NCBI GenBank assembly: GCA_900642245.1
Contig: CAAAJI010000080.1
Coordinates: 177,017-193,243, forward strand
Direction of reading: 5' to 3'
DNA: 16,227 bases
Source of the DNA: Fragilaria radians
Lineage: Eukaryota; Bacillariophyta; Fragilariophyceae; Fragilariales; Fragilariaceae
The position numbers and the translations under genes were made by a program. How positions within the stretch are numbered: position 1 is the stretch's first letter; each line of letters begins with the position of its first letter. The notes beneath the pieces are model-generated. The model did not search any database and was not told the origin of the DNA. It worked only from the letters and a program-made list of their open reading frames with translations. Shown here piece by piece: positions 1-7,783 of this stretch.

Positions 1-153
1 CCCATGTAGTGTGAGTGAGGAAAGAGTGTAATTTGATATTAACATTAAAATGAATCTAACTTATTTAGTATCAAGTATTGTTATTATTTACATTTGAAAC
101 CGTAGTGATGAAGCAAGAACTCTTGGATATATCACTTTAACCACTAAACAAAG

Positions 154-229
154 TTAGATCCACAGCAATACAGCTTTTTCCAACGATTGCAAGACTTGAT
201 CCAAATCGTCCTCAGTATGTGCCGATGAT
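154..229 (-). pseudogene. LCB1: LCB1 (serine palmitoyltransferase) C-terminal remnant, unit A
   Basis: On the minus strand this short piece encodes the last two dozen residues seen in the longer unit B copy: SSAHTEDDLDQVL, then SLEKAVLL and a TAA stop (154-156). It ends abruptly after gccgatga, where unit B continues into the rest of LCB1 (6751 onward). In unit A the sequence jumps to tttctccat, which corresponds to about 7369 in B. About 618 bp of LCB1 has therefore been deleted here. It is only a gene tail with no coding capacity of its own. Identity is borrowed from the alignment with unit B. Confidence 0.8.
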
Positions 230-760
230 TTTTCTCCATTCGTGCTTAGCAGTAACTATTTTGAGTTTTTCATCGACTAAATCCTAATCACAATGTTTCA
301 TTACTCACTGCCTCTTGTTCAGAAACTTTGAAAAGTGTGTCGTCGATACTTCCCTCATTTGTCAGGTACAATCTCTACAGTCCATGCATAGCTACAGGTT
401 TCGAAAAGCTTGATGTATGAACTTGAAGTCCTGATCTTCTCATTCCAATCAATGTAGTCAATGCTTTTCCTCATATGTCAGGTACGCATGCTACAATCTA
501 GAGAAAGATAAGATTCGCAAATTGTGTTCAACGAACAAATGTTCGGGTCTTCTTGTTCTTTAAGTGAACAGTGGCATCACCGTTTCCCTCATATCTCAAA
601 TAGGTATGCTACGTTCGTAACATCAAGCTTCGCATTTCTCCATGCATTTTTGAGAACCGTAATTTCTGAGTTCGTTTATTTCCCCACACAAAAATATTTA
701 TCCAGTGCGAAAGCTCTCTTACTTTCTTGTGCAAACACACAACTCTCCCATCGCACATTC
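230..760. promoter_or_regulatory. 5' flank of LRR gene 1
   Basis: No gene is supported here. The stretch aligns with 7369-7783 of unit B, so both LRR genes share an upstream region. An AT-rich box (aaaatattta, 691-700) lies about 60 bp before the ATG, followed by a pyrimidine-rich run (ctctcttactttcttg) that could hold the transcription start. Two imperfect 17-bp direct repeats (cctcatttgtcaggtac at 353-369, cctcatatgtcaggtac at 469-485) bracket about 115 bp that unit B lacks. An open stretch around 490-600 is shared with B but has a stop in A (ctttaag then tga), so I do not call it coding. The promoter role is inferred from position. Confidence 0.4.
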
Positions 761-2763
761 ATGCTCTTTCTTATTTTCCTCCATATTTGGGTCCTTGTCA
801 TTCATGGTAAGTGTCAAGATGGATGATGAGGATGTAAGGATTGCTTTTGCATGAGACTCAATCATTCACGTCTGTGAAAGCCAATGATGACTATCGTCAT
901 CTTGACGTTAATCCTAGACCTACTCGAAAGAAACAAAATCCTACCAAACAGCCTACTCAACCGAAAAGAACTCCAAAGCCTGTAAAAACGAAAAGCCCAA
1001 CTCCAAAGCCTACGTCGAAACCCAGCTCCAGCGTGGCTTGTCCAAAACCAACTCCCGAAGGTTTAAAGAGAGCTTGCAAGTTTTTTGGTATTCCTAATCT
1101 AAAAGCGTGTCAAGCATCCAAAATGTTATCAAGCAGCTTGGTACCTATACCCAATGAAGTTGGACTATTGACACAATTAACCCAACTTTATTTCACAGAT
1201 GGGGGGAAGGAGACATCATTTCCTTTTCCATCCACTATTTCTTGCTTAACAAACCTGAAAGATTTTTTTTATGATGGCTCTAGTTCCACTTACACTGGGA
1301 CCATTCCAGATGCATTATGGAGTTTGACAAAGTTGACCAGCCTTACAATTTTTTATACAAGGATGCAAGGAGCAAGTCTTTCATCACTGTCACCCCTCAC
1401 AAACCTTAAGTACTTATTCTTGATGTACAATGCTTTTTCTGGGAAGGTTCCTTCAGCACTGTCATCCCTCACAAAACTTTCTGCACTTTCACTGGAAGAC
1501 AACAAGTTTACTGGGACATTTCCTTCATTTCTCTCAAACCTCACAAACCTTAGGGAACTGAATTTTGGAATCAATAGGCTTACTGGGACAATTCCTTCAT
1601 TATCAAAACTCACAAAGCTTTCTTACCTTGTATTGGGAGACAATAATTTTACTGGAACAATTCCTTCATCAATGTCAAGCCTCATTAACCTTAAAGACTT
1701 AAACTTGAGGAACAATAAGCTAACTGGGACAATATCTTCATCATTTTCCACTCTCAAAAAACTTGAATCCCTCTACTTGACTAACAATACAATAACTGGG
1801 ACAATCCCTTCAGCTCTGTTGTCCCTCACAAACCTTGCATACCTCTTCTTGGATGACAATAGACTCAATGGCACACTTCCTTCAGAGCTGTCAAACTTCA
1901 CAAGCATGTCATATCTAACCTTGAGTTACAATAAGTTTACTGGGACAATTCCTTCATCACTCTCAGCTCTCATAAACTTCTTTGATTTATCTCTGAGTTA
2001 CAATCAGCTTACAGGGACAATTCCTTCAGAGCTGTCATATTTGACAAACCTTAGAAGCCTCTCCATGAATAGCAATAAGCTTACTGGTACAATCCCTACA
2101 GCACTACTGACACTCACAAACCTTGTTAGCCTCTCCTTGGATAACAATAAGCTCAATGGCACAATTCCATCAGAAATCTCAAATCTCACATATCTTCAGG
2201 ATCTTTACCTGAGTAACAATATGCTTACTGGCACAATCCCTACAGCAATATTAACCCTCACAAACCTTGCAAGGCTCTCCTTGGGTAACAATAAGCTTAC
2301 TGGCACAATTCCTTCAGAAATGTCAAATCTCACATATCTTTGGAATCTGTACCTAAATGACAATATGCTTACTGGCACAATTCCTTCAGAAATGTCAAAT
2401 CTCACATATATTTGGAATCTGTACCTAAATGACAATATGCTTACTGGCCCAATCCCTACAACACTATTAACCCTCACAAACCTTGAAAACCTCTACTTGG
2501 ATAACAATAAACTTAATGGCACAATTCCTTCAGAAATGTCAAATCACACATATCTTTGGAATCTGTACCTAAATGACAATATGCTTACTGGCACAATCCC
2601 TACAGCACTTTTAAGCCTTGCAAACCTTGGAAACCTCTACTTGAATAACAATATGCTTAATGGCACAATTCCTTCATGTGGATATACAAAAGTATTTATT
2701 GATTGTGGAGAGATTAAGTGCACATGTTGCTGTGACATTAATAGTTATAATTGTCTGGAATAG
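761..2763 (+). CDS. Secreted leucine-rich repeat protein 1 (20 LRRs), two exons
   Basis: Predicted secreted LRR protein of about 642 residues. Exon 1 (761-806) encodes MLFLIFLHIWVLVIH, a signal-peptide core; exon 2 runs from 881 to the TAG at 2761-2763. Splicing 807-880 gives an Ala codon, so the signal ends ..VIHA before NDDY, a plausible cleavage site. Next comes a basic Lys/Pro/Thr linker (KTKSPTPKPTSKP), an N-terminal cap with three Cys (ACPKPTPEG, ACKFFG, ACQASK), 20 repeats of about 24 residues fitting LxxLxLxxNxLTGTIPSxLSxLTN, and a Cys-rich cap (IDCGEIKCTCCC). N-glycosylation sequons such as NGT, NLT and NFT are frequent. There is no transmembrane segment or kinase, so this resembles extracellular plant-type LRR (PGIP-like) proteins rather than a receptor. 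Ligand and role are unknown; cell-wall or recognition roles are guesses. It is intact while its neighbours are broken, which suggests selection. Confidence 0.85.
807..880 (+). other. Intron 1 of LRR gene 1 (74 nt)
   Basis: The donor GTAAGT (807-812) follows the signal-peptide exon and the acceptor is GAAAG ending at 880. Phase 1 is preserved: exon 1 leaves one base and exon 2 supplies two (g+cc = Ala). The corresponding intron in LRR gene 2 has the same length and phase. Unspliced, the exon 1 frame stops at the tga at 824-826. An AG at 837-838 would also keep the frame with a 32-nt intron, adding residues GLLLHETQSFTSVK, but 32 nt is unusually short. AGs ending at 818, 830 and 855 do not keep the frame. 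Confidence 0.6.
2329..2472 (+). repeat. Recent 72-nt tandem duplication inside LRR gene 1
   Basis: Two adjacent 72-nt units (2329-2400 and 2401-2472) encode LTYLWNLYLNDNMLTGTIPS and LTYIWNLYLNDNMLTGPIPT. Their first two thirds are identical except for one base (tatctttgg against tatatttgg). Elsewhere from repeat 13 onward the repeats alternate between a DNNKLNGTIPSEMSN type and a NDNMLTGTIPT type, a 48-residue period. The pair breaks that alternation, so it looks like a late single-repeat duplication. Confidence 0.8.
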
Positions 2764-2930
2764 CATTTCAAAAGTGATGTTATTTGGTACTGCTTCTAAT
2801 CACATTGTCATTGTTTGGAAAAAAAATTTTAGTGAAAGAAATTAAATTGTTTGCCTGTTTCTATTCAATTGCTGCTTGCTAAACAAGTTATTCTTAAATT
2901 ACCACAATTAGATTATCAATTGACTCATGC
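2764..2930. other. 3' flank of LRR gene 1
   Basis: This stretch aligns with 9598-9797 after LRR gene 2 (catttcaaaa-tgat.. after the stop, then tattcaattg and the blocks taaattaccacaatt and gattatcaattgact). No gene is seen. It presumably contains the 3' UTR and polyadenylation site; no clear signal was identified. Confidence 0.4.
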
Positions 2931-3900
2931 AATCTTCAGGTTGGTGAGTAAAGTCATTGGCTCTGGATGCTAAAATTAAATTGAACTAAAAGGTTTTGCC
3001 TTATTTTTGGATAAATTTGCCTCAAAATAATATTCAATATACATAAAGGATACCCCTAAACAAGCATGAAAGTAAAGTTACTTGAACGTGACGGGTATTT
3101 TTGATAGATGACTTTTCATCATGCCAACATTAAGATGATAAGCTGAAGAAAAAAGCTCAAAAACAAGGGTAAAACTGAATATTCTGCCAAGGGGGAAAAC
3201 TCCTACAATATTTCAAGGCAATGAGCAAGAAACAAATGACAATGAAAAGAGAGGAAGATATTCAAGATGATACAGATCATAATTATGGATTTTCAATGAA
3301 TTCCGTGAAGAAACACTGCCAATATAGTTAGCATCTATGACTTTCAAGAAGACTTCAAAGTGTAATATGAATAGAAGCATCAAAGTAACAATGATTCTAT
3401 AATAAAAATTGCCTGGACACTCTTTTCCTACTAGAAATGTGTCATATCAGTATGACCAAAGCATGAAAATGATAAGTGGGATATGGTCTTTGTATAATGA
3501 CAGTGATTGGGCAGGAAATCCTGAATCAAGAATCAGTGCAACAGGATTTGTCATGCATTTTCTTGGATTCCCGATCCGATGGAGATCTAAGGCTTAGAAG
3601 AGAGTTACACTCACAAGCAGTGACACCAAGCGTGCAATGTCAAAAGCAGTGAAAGAGATTCAAATTTTTTGTCAAGAAACATGTTCATGGAAATTTAAAA
3701 AATTTGAGGTAAGATAATGTGGGTGCAGTTTTCATCAAGATTGTTGTACTGGACATGTTGATACCAAGTATCACTTTGTTAGTAAGCACATTGCAGATGA
3801 TTTCATCATAATTGTCTTTGTTACATCCAATGATAATGGCTTCACAAAATGTGAGTAAGGGTGCTTACCCAAAACACGTAGGTAATACTTTATGAAAAAT
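2931..3900 (+). pseudogene. Ty1/copia relic with RNase H domain, unit A
   Basis: The left edge (2931-2957) is a short minus-strand integrase remnant (..TLLTNLKIA) shared with unit B. Plus-strand pol follows: 3040-3330 reads in broken frames as the variable linker after integrase (KVKLLERDG, then a polar stretch with GFSMN), and 3409-3870 is RNase H. Recognisable copia motifs are NDSDWAGNPESR, ATGFVMHFLG, IRWRSKA then a stop, KAVKEI, GHVDTKYHFVSKHIADDF, and IVFVTSNDN followed by FTK. The catalytic Glu region (usually SSSEAEY) is changed to SSDTKRA. Reverse transcriptase is missing. The sequence is riddled with stops and frameshifts and is non-functional. Confidence 0.85.
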
Positions 3901-4979
3901 GGAAGATTTGAACAATTGAATAATGGAAATATGTGGTGTATCATCAATATTCTTTAGTCTTGGGGTCAGTTTTCTTTCATGAGGTATTCAGCAAGTTAAC
4001 ATATCATATGTGAGAACAGCAAAGAGAAGACATTCTGGCAATCAAACTAGTGCATAAATTTAGTTATTACAAGTGAAGTGTGAAGAGCATTACTTTTGTT
4101 TGTAAAAATCACTTCATTTTCCTATACACAACTGAGCAACATTTTGATTTATATTACACTATATTTCTTTGCAAGATTTGAATACAAGATCTAATTGTAG
4201 AAATAATCTAAGATTATTACATTTTTAGAGTTGTGTTTTCTCAGTATTAAGTAAGTTTCATGAGGCATATTTTATTATATCTTAACAAGGACCTTTGTTG
4301 TTCACATGACACTCTAAGAAATGCAAAGTGTATTTGAAAGCTGTAGTTCACTTATCTGTTTTTTATACTAACTACAGATTTTCCATTTATCATTTTCCAG
4401 CATAAACTAATTTTGAAAGGTTGAAAATATCAGGGAACAGTGTATGTGATCCCCATCTATTGTCCTCTCCGTATTCTTTGAATATAGCTTTGATTCTCAC
4501 TTCAAGATAGTTCTATTGCATACAAATCACTACAGTCATAATGCAATTTCTGACTCTTGTTTTAGTTCTATTTCAATAGCTCATCAAAGTTAGATTCTGA
4601 TTTTTGGGTCTATATTTTTGGAGATCTCCCTTTCGAAACGCTTCAATCATTCAAACATGACTTTAGGACTCAAATCTTTCATGCGATGCATTTACTGATC
4701 ATCTAAGCCACCTTTTAATGATTGAATTCCAGATAGTCTTTGAGCAAATGTTGTCTTACAATCCAATTAGGTATTTGATGAAGCAAAGTCCTAATGCTGT
4801 ATACATTTTTCATCAAAGCAAAATGTTGTGAGGTTAGGTGAATCCTATATAGACTGGAACACATAGACTTCTCCTGTTAAGATTTAAAAGAGAAATATAT
4901 TCAACAGTACCTTCTCCTTTCTATAGAAGTACAAAATCTTAATTCTGGATTCTAGATGCATTTTCTATCAATTTTCATG
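3901..4979. other. Non-coding block shared by both units (unit A copy)
   Basis: No supported gene. From about 4100 it aligns with 10600-11735, for example caagatttgaat-aagatc-aattgta, the gtgtatgtgatc block and gattctgattt-tgggtctata. It may be the untranslated and LTR part of the upstream copia relic: a G-rich spot at 4431-4443 (cagggaacagtg; aggggggcattg in B) is placed like a polypurine tract, but no matching second LTR was found. About 300 bp present in B (10900-11150) are missing here. Confidence 0.4.
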
Positions 4980-5704
4980 TTAGGCTGGTGCTTATGTGGC
5001 ACAAAACGTCCAGAAAACAAAATGTCCACATCCTGGTTATGGACGTTTTTTCGAAATTTTAATCCTTTTTTGATGCAAAACGTCCAAATTACAAATCGGA
5101 TGTTTTGTAATGCGCTTTGTTTTCCGGGTTTTTTACACAGCGTTCCGGTCGTTTTGTAGGCCTACAAAACATCTGAATACCAACAGGCCTGTACATTATA
5201 CATACAGACCTAGCCATTGAAACGATACCATGATTTTTTCCCGCGAAAAGAGGTTCCACATGACACACACATGTTTGGAGTTTCTCTTGAGCGATTGGAT
5301 GAACGACACTCGCAATTCGTGCATGAAGCTCTGACAAGAGCCATTGACTGACAACACTTTTTTCTGTAATTTGCCTTCGTTTTTGTCTTGAAGCAAATGA
5401 CAAAGAAGGAACATTGCTATGGGTATAGCCATCATTTTCACAGCCAACAGTTGATGATGACATTGCTGATTTTTCGTTAATCACCAAGTCGTTAGTTCGA
5501 GACTGTTGCACTGGCCCGCCCCAAAAAAATAAAATGAAAATAACCATTTTTTAATAAATGTATTTGGATGTTTTGTTATTGCGTTTTGTAATGAGGGTAA
5601 GGGAACGAATGTGCAATTTTTGGTAAAATCTACAAAACATCCATAACCCGGATGTGGACGTTCTGTGGTGTAAAAATATTTTGTAGCCATAAGGATCGGC
5701 CTTA
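4980..5704. mobile_element. Non-autonomous DNA transposon, PIF/Harbinger-like, with TTA target duplication
   Basis: The element spans 4983-5701 (719 bp) and is flanked by TTA at 4980-4982 and 5702-5704. The left end GGCTGGTGCTTATG pairs with the inverted right end (GGCCGATCCTTATG read on the minus strand). Further in, TGTCCACATCCTGGTTATGG (from 5023) pairs with CGTCCACATCCGGGTTATGG of the right end. A 3-bp TTA duplication and GG-starting inverted repeats are typical of PIF/Harbinger elements. Unit B has an unoccupied tttcatgttaatc at the matching place (about 11737-11749). The interior has a minus-strand open frame of 152 codons (5089-5547), unlike any transposase I recognise, so the element is probably mobilised in trans or dead. 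Family assignment is inference from termini. Confidence 0.75.
5151..5170. repeat. Perfect 20-bp palindrome in the transposon
   Basis: GTTTTGTAGG followed directly by CCTACAAAAC is a perfect palindrome just inside the left inverted repeat. It combines two copies of the GTTTTG end motif seen repeatedly in both ends of this element. It may be a protein-binding site or a remnant of a nested inverted repeat. Confidence 0.85.
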
Positions 5705-6044
5705 ACCGTCGTTTAGAGTTCATCCTGCATTTGGCCTAAAATTACGAGTTGTAGTGCACTTTTTACCTCTCATTTTGTCAAGGAATATCATGTGTTCCTT
5801 TTCATCGATAATTTATATATATATTAAGAGACAACTAGTAATCAAAAACCTGCTTGCTTGGAATATAATATGCAAAGATGACTACGATACAAAAATTTCT
5901 CTGAGAGCGTCGTGTGTGAACCCCTATCGACCAAAACATTCCAGCACAATCACAACAACAACAATCCATCCGTTTTTTCCTTCGAAATCCTAACGACAAC
6001 TGGAGAGAAGAAGAAGAAGAAGAAGAAGACAAGATATATACACA
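5705..6044. promoter_or_regulatory. 5' flank of SNF7 fragment, unit A
   Basis: From about 5738 this region aligns with unit B (gttgtagtgcactttttac against gttgcagtacacttttaac at about 11930), and again from ccagcacaatcac (5941) against 12561. It lacks about 500 bp found in B. A GAA/AAG microsatellite (about 6007-6029) lies just before the ATG; B has only a short version. This was presumably promoter and 5' UTR of the SNF7-like gene. Confidence 0.45.
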
Positions 6045-6474
6045 ATGCTGTTATCTTGTTGGGGTAGTAGTAATAATATTAATAGTATGCATTTTATGTT
6101 TTGTGGTTCACGTAAAAAACGTCCTATCTTCCAAGAACCAGATTCTATAACAGCGGATGATGTGATTACTAAATTACAACATTTAATTGTACAACAAGAA
6201 AAGAGAGAACGTTATTTGACCCATAAGATTGATGCAATGGCAAAAGATACATGCAAAAGTAAAGTTTGTATAGGGGAATAAACGTGGTAAGAAGAAGATG
6301 AATAATAGGATGGATGCAATAGGATGAATGTATGATCATATCTTGTGTTTTGTTGAATTTAACATTATTGTTGTTTTGTATTGTTTGTGAAATCAATATA
6401 TATATATATATACCTAAGTTGCAACATGTTTTAATGCCATATCATTAATACGGAAACGTAAATGGGGAAGCCGA
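6045..6474 (+). pseudogene. SNF7: ESCRT-III SNF7/CHMP4-like 5' gene fragment, unit A
   Basis: SNF7/CHMP4 is the main filament-forming ESCRT-III subunit in membrane scission at endosomes. From ATG 6045 the reading frame contains FCGSRKKRPIF, DDVITKLQHLIVQQEKRE and YLTHKIDAMAKD, matching the family's basic N-terminus and first helix (xKLRxTxxxLxKREexLxxKI). A net 4-bp insertion after AMAKD relative to unit B shifts the frame to a stop at 6279-6281. A donor GTAAGA (6287) is kept, and an exon 2 start (AISLIRKRK, about 6436-6465) can be read, but its acceptor AG is lost (ttttaatg where B has tatatagctg). The rest of the roughly 220-residue family length is absent. A (TA)n tract lies in the old intron. 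Confidence 0.8.
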
Positions 6475-6675
6475 GGATTTTAGACGTTTACAAGCTGAAC
6501 TTGCCATGTAACAAGTGCAATACACCCATGTTGCGTAAGAGAGGAAAGAGTGTAATTTGATATTCAACATTAAAATGAATCTTACTAATTTAATATCAAG
6601 TATTGTTTACATTTGAAACCGTAGTGATGGAGCAACAACTCTTGGATATATCACTTTAACAACCACTCAATAAAG
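6475..6675. other. Junction region between unit A and unit B
   Basis: No gene. SNF7 homology with unit B stops near 6471, and unit B's left end, equivalent to window position 1, starts at 6525. The 50 bp between are unique here. From 6525 to 6675 it is the 3' flank of the LCB1 relic and aligns with 1-153. Confidence 0.5.
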
Positions 6676-7230
6676 TTACATTGACAGCAATACAGCTTTT
6701 TCTAACGATCGCAAGACTTGATCCAAATCATCCTCCGTATGTGCCGATGACAAGTTGATACGAATGGCCGGACATGGATTATTCCGTCGAGGGAACCTCC
6801 CAGTAATGGAGACAATGGCAATTCCTGCCTCGAGGCATTTTCGAGCAATGTCATTTAATTTCTCGACATTGTACTCATGGGTAAACTGAGATGCAATCGT
6901 AGGGTTTATCTCAAAGTAAACAATGGCTGATCTTGGATCACTGGTGCATACCAATTTATCGGGCATTACCTTGGTATCTATAGATTTCAACTTTTCATGG
7001 AACTTTAGAATGTTTGTTTGTAACTTTTAATAAATTTCTGGCGTAGTGTCCAATGGATGCAAGGCCGATATGGCAGCAGATGCTGTAAAGGGTGGTGACG
7101 ATGCACTGAAACAATATCCCGCACCACTTAGACGTTGATGATCCACGACCTCTTCATTTCCAACGGTTATTCCACCAATACTCCCCAGAGAGTTTTCGAG
7201 ACTGACTGTTACAATCTCAGCATCATACAT
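6676..7230 (-). pseudogene. LCB1: Serine palmitoyltransferase subunit LCB1, C-terminal fragment, unit B
   Basis: LCB1 is the non-catalytic partner of LCB2 in serine palmitoyltransferase (first step of sphingolipid synthesis, ER membrane), of the PLP-dependent alpha-oxoamine synthase family. Read from 7230 down, one frame gives MYDAEIVTVSLENSLGSIGG, VVDHQRLSGAGYCFSAS and PPFTASAAISAL, which are hallmark LCB1 segments. A TAA (7027-7029) interrupts it, then the same frame continues through KLKSIDTK and PAIRINLSSAHTEDDLDQVL to a natural stop after AVLLSM. About 185 of roughly 500 residues remain; the N-terminal two thirds are missing upstream (7231-7370), where only short LCB1-like scraps might exist. 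The gene is truncated plus nonsense-mutated, so almost certainly dead. A functional copy presumably exists elsewhere in the genome. Confidence 0.88.
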
Positions 7231-7783
7231 ATGCCTTGATTGGATGTCAGATTCACTTGTTTCTTTTTTGTTCTACGTACCATATTGTTGTGAGTATGCT
7301 AAAGAATCATGTTGACAATGTCATTCGATGTTATACTCGTCTTAATAATAACCATCCAGCAATGTAATGTTTCTCCATCGTGCTTAGCAGTAAATATTTT
7401 GAGTTTTTCATCGACTAAATCCTAACCATAGTGTCTCATTGCTCAATACCTCTTGTTCAGAAATTGGAAACAACTTTGAAAAGTGTCGTCGTGTCAGGCA
7501 CGTATGCTACAATCTAGAGAAAGATGAGATTCGCAAATTGCGTTCAACGAACGAATGTTCGGGTCTTCTTGTTCTTGAAGTAAAGAGTGGCATCACCGTT
7601 TCCCTCATATCTCAAAAAATAGGTATGCTAAGTTCGTAACGTAACGTCAAGCTTCGCATTTCTCCATGCATTTTGAGAACCGTAATTTCCAAGTTCGTTT
7701 ATTTCCACACAAAAAAATATTAATCCAGTGCGAAAGCTCTCTTACTTTGTTGTGCAAACACACAACTCTCCCATCGTACATTC
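7231..7783. promoter_or_regulatory. 5' flank of LRR gene 2
   Basis: 7231-7368 is absent from unit A and may contain leftover LCB1 intron (a minus-strand gtacgt at 7280 and an AG at 7235 could bound a 46-nt intron; weak). From 7369 to 7783 it aligns with 230-760. The same AT-rich box (aaaaaaatattaat, 7711-7724) and pyrimidine-rich run (ctctcttactttgttg) precede the ATG. An open frame at 7439-7639 is interrupted in unit A and is not called as a gene. Confidence 0.4.

Larger units (their letters stand above)
1..6524. repeat. Tandem segmental duplication, unit A
   Basis: This is the left copy of a duplicated block ordered LCB1 tail (-), LRR gene (+), copia debris, shared non-coding block, SNF7 fragment (+). 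Its first bases (cccatg.. followed by gaggaaagagtgtaatttga) match unit B from 6525. Homology resumes through the LRR promoter and gene, the 3' flank, 4100-4980 (against 10600-11735) and 5740-6465 (against 11925-13022). The copies differ by many substitutions and by large indels: an LCB1 deletion and a transposon insertion in A, and a promoter deletion in B. The left end is the window edge, so the true start is unknown. Confidence 0.9.

Noticed and set aside
524..826. A 100-codon plus-strand frame before LRR gene 1
   Set aside because: Only its last part (signal-peptide exon from 761) has a counterpart with the same reading in unit B; the rest is upstream sequence that is not conserved in frame.
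1353..2477. Open frames on the minus strand inside LRR gene 1 (and 8454-8663 in LRR gene 2)
   Set aside because: They are antisense shadows of the 72-nt repeat; their peptides are repetitive complements of LTGTIPS and have no support of their own.
1240..2690. Regular 72-nt repeats that could look like a CRISPR or satellite array
   Set aside because: The period is in frame and encodes 24-residue LRRs; there are no unique spacers of CRISPR type and the host is eukaryotic.
5835..6032. Minus-strand frame beginning with a poly-Ser run
   Set aside because: The Ser run is the GAA/AAG microsatellite read in reverse; there is no counterpart in unit B.
7439..7639. 66-codon frame upstream of LRR gene 2 with several Cys (CRRVRHVCYNLEKDEIRK)
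   Set aside because: The unit A copy has stops and a length difference, and no family was recognised; treated as promoter-side sequence.
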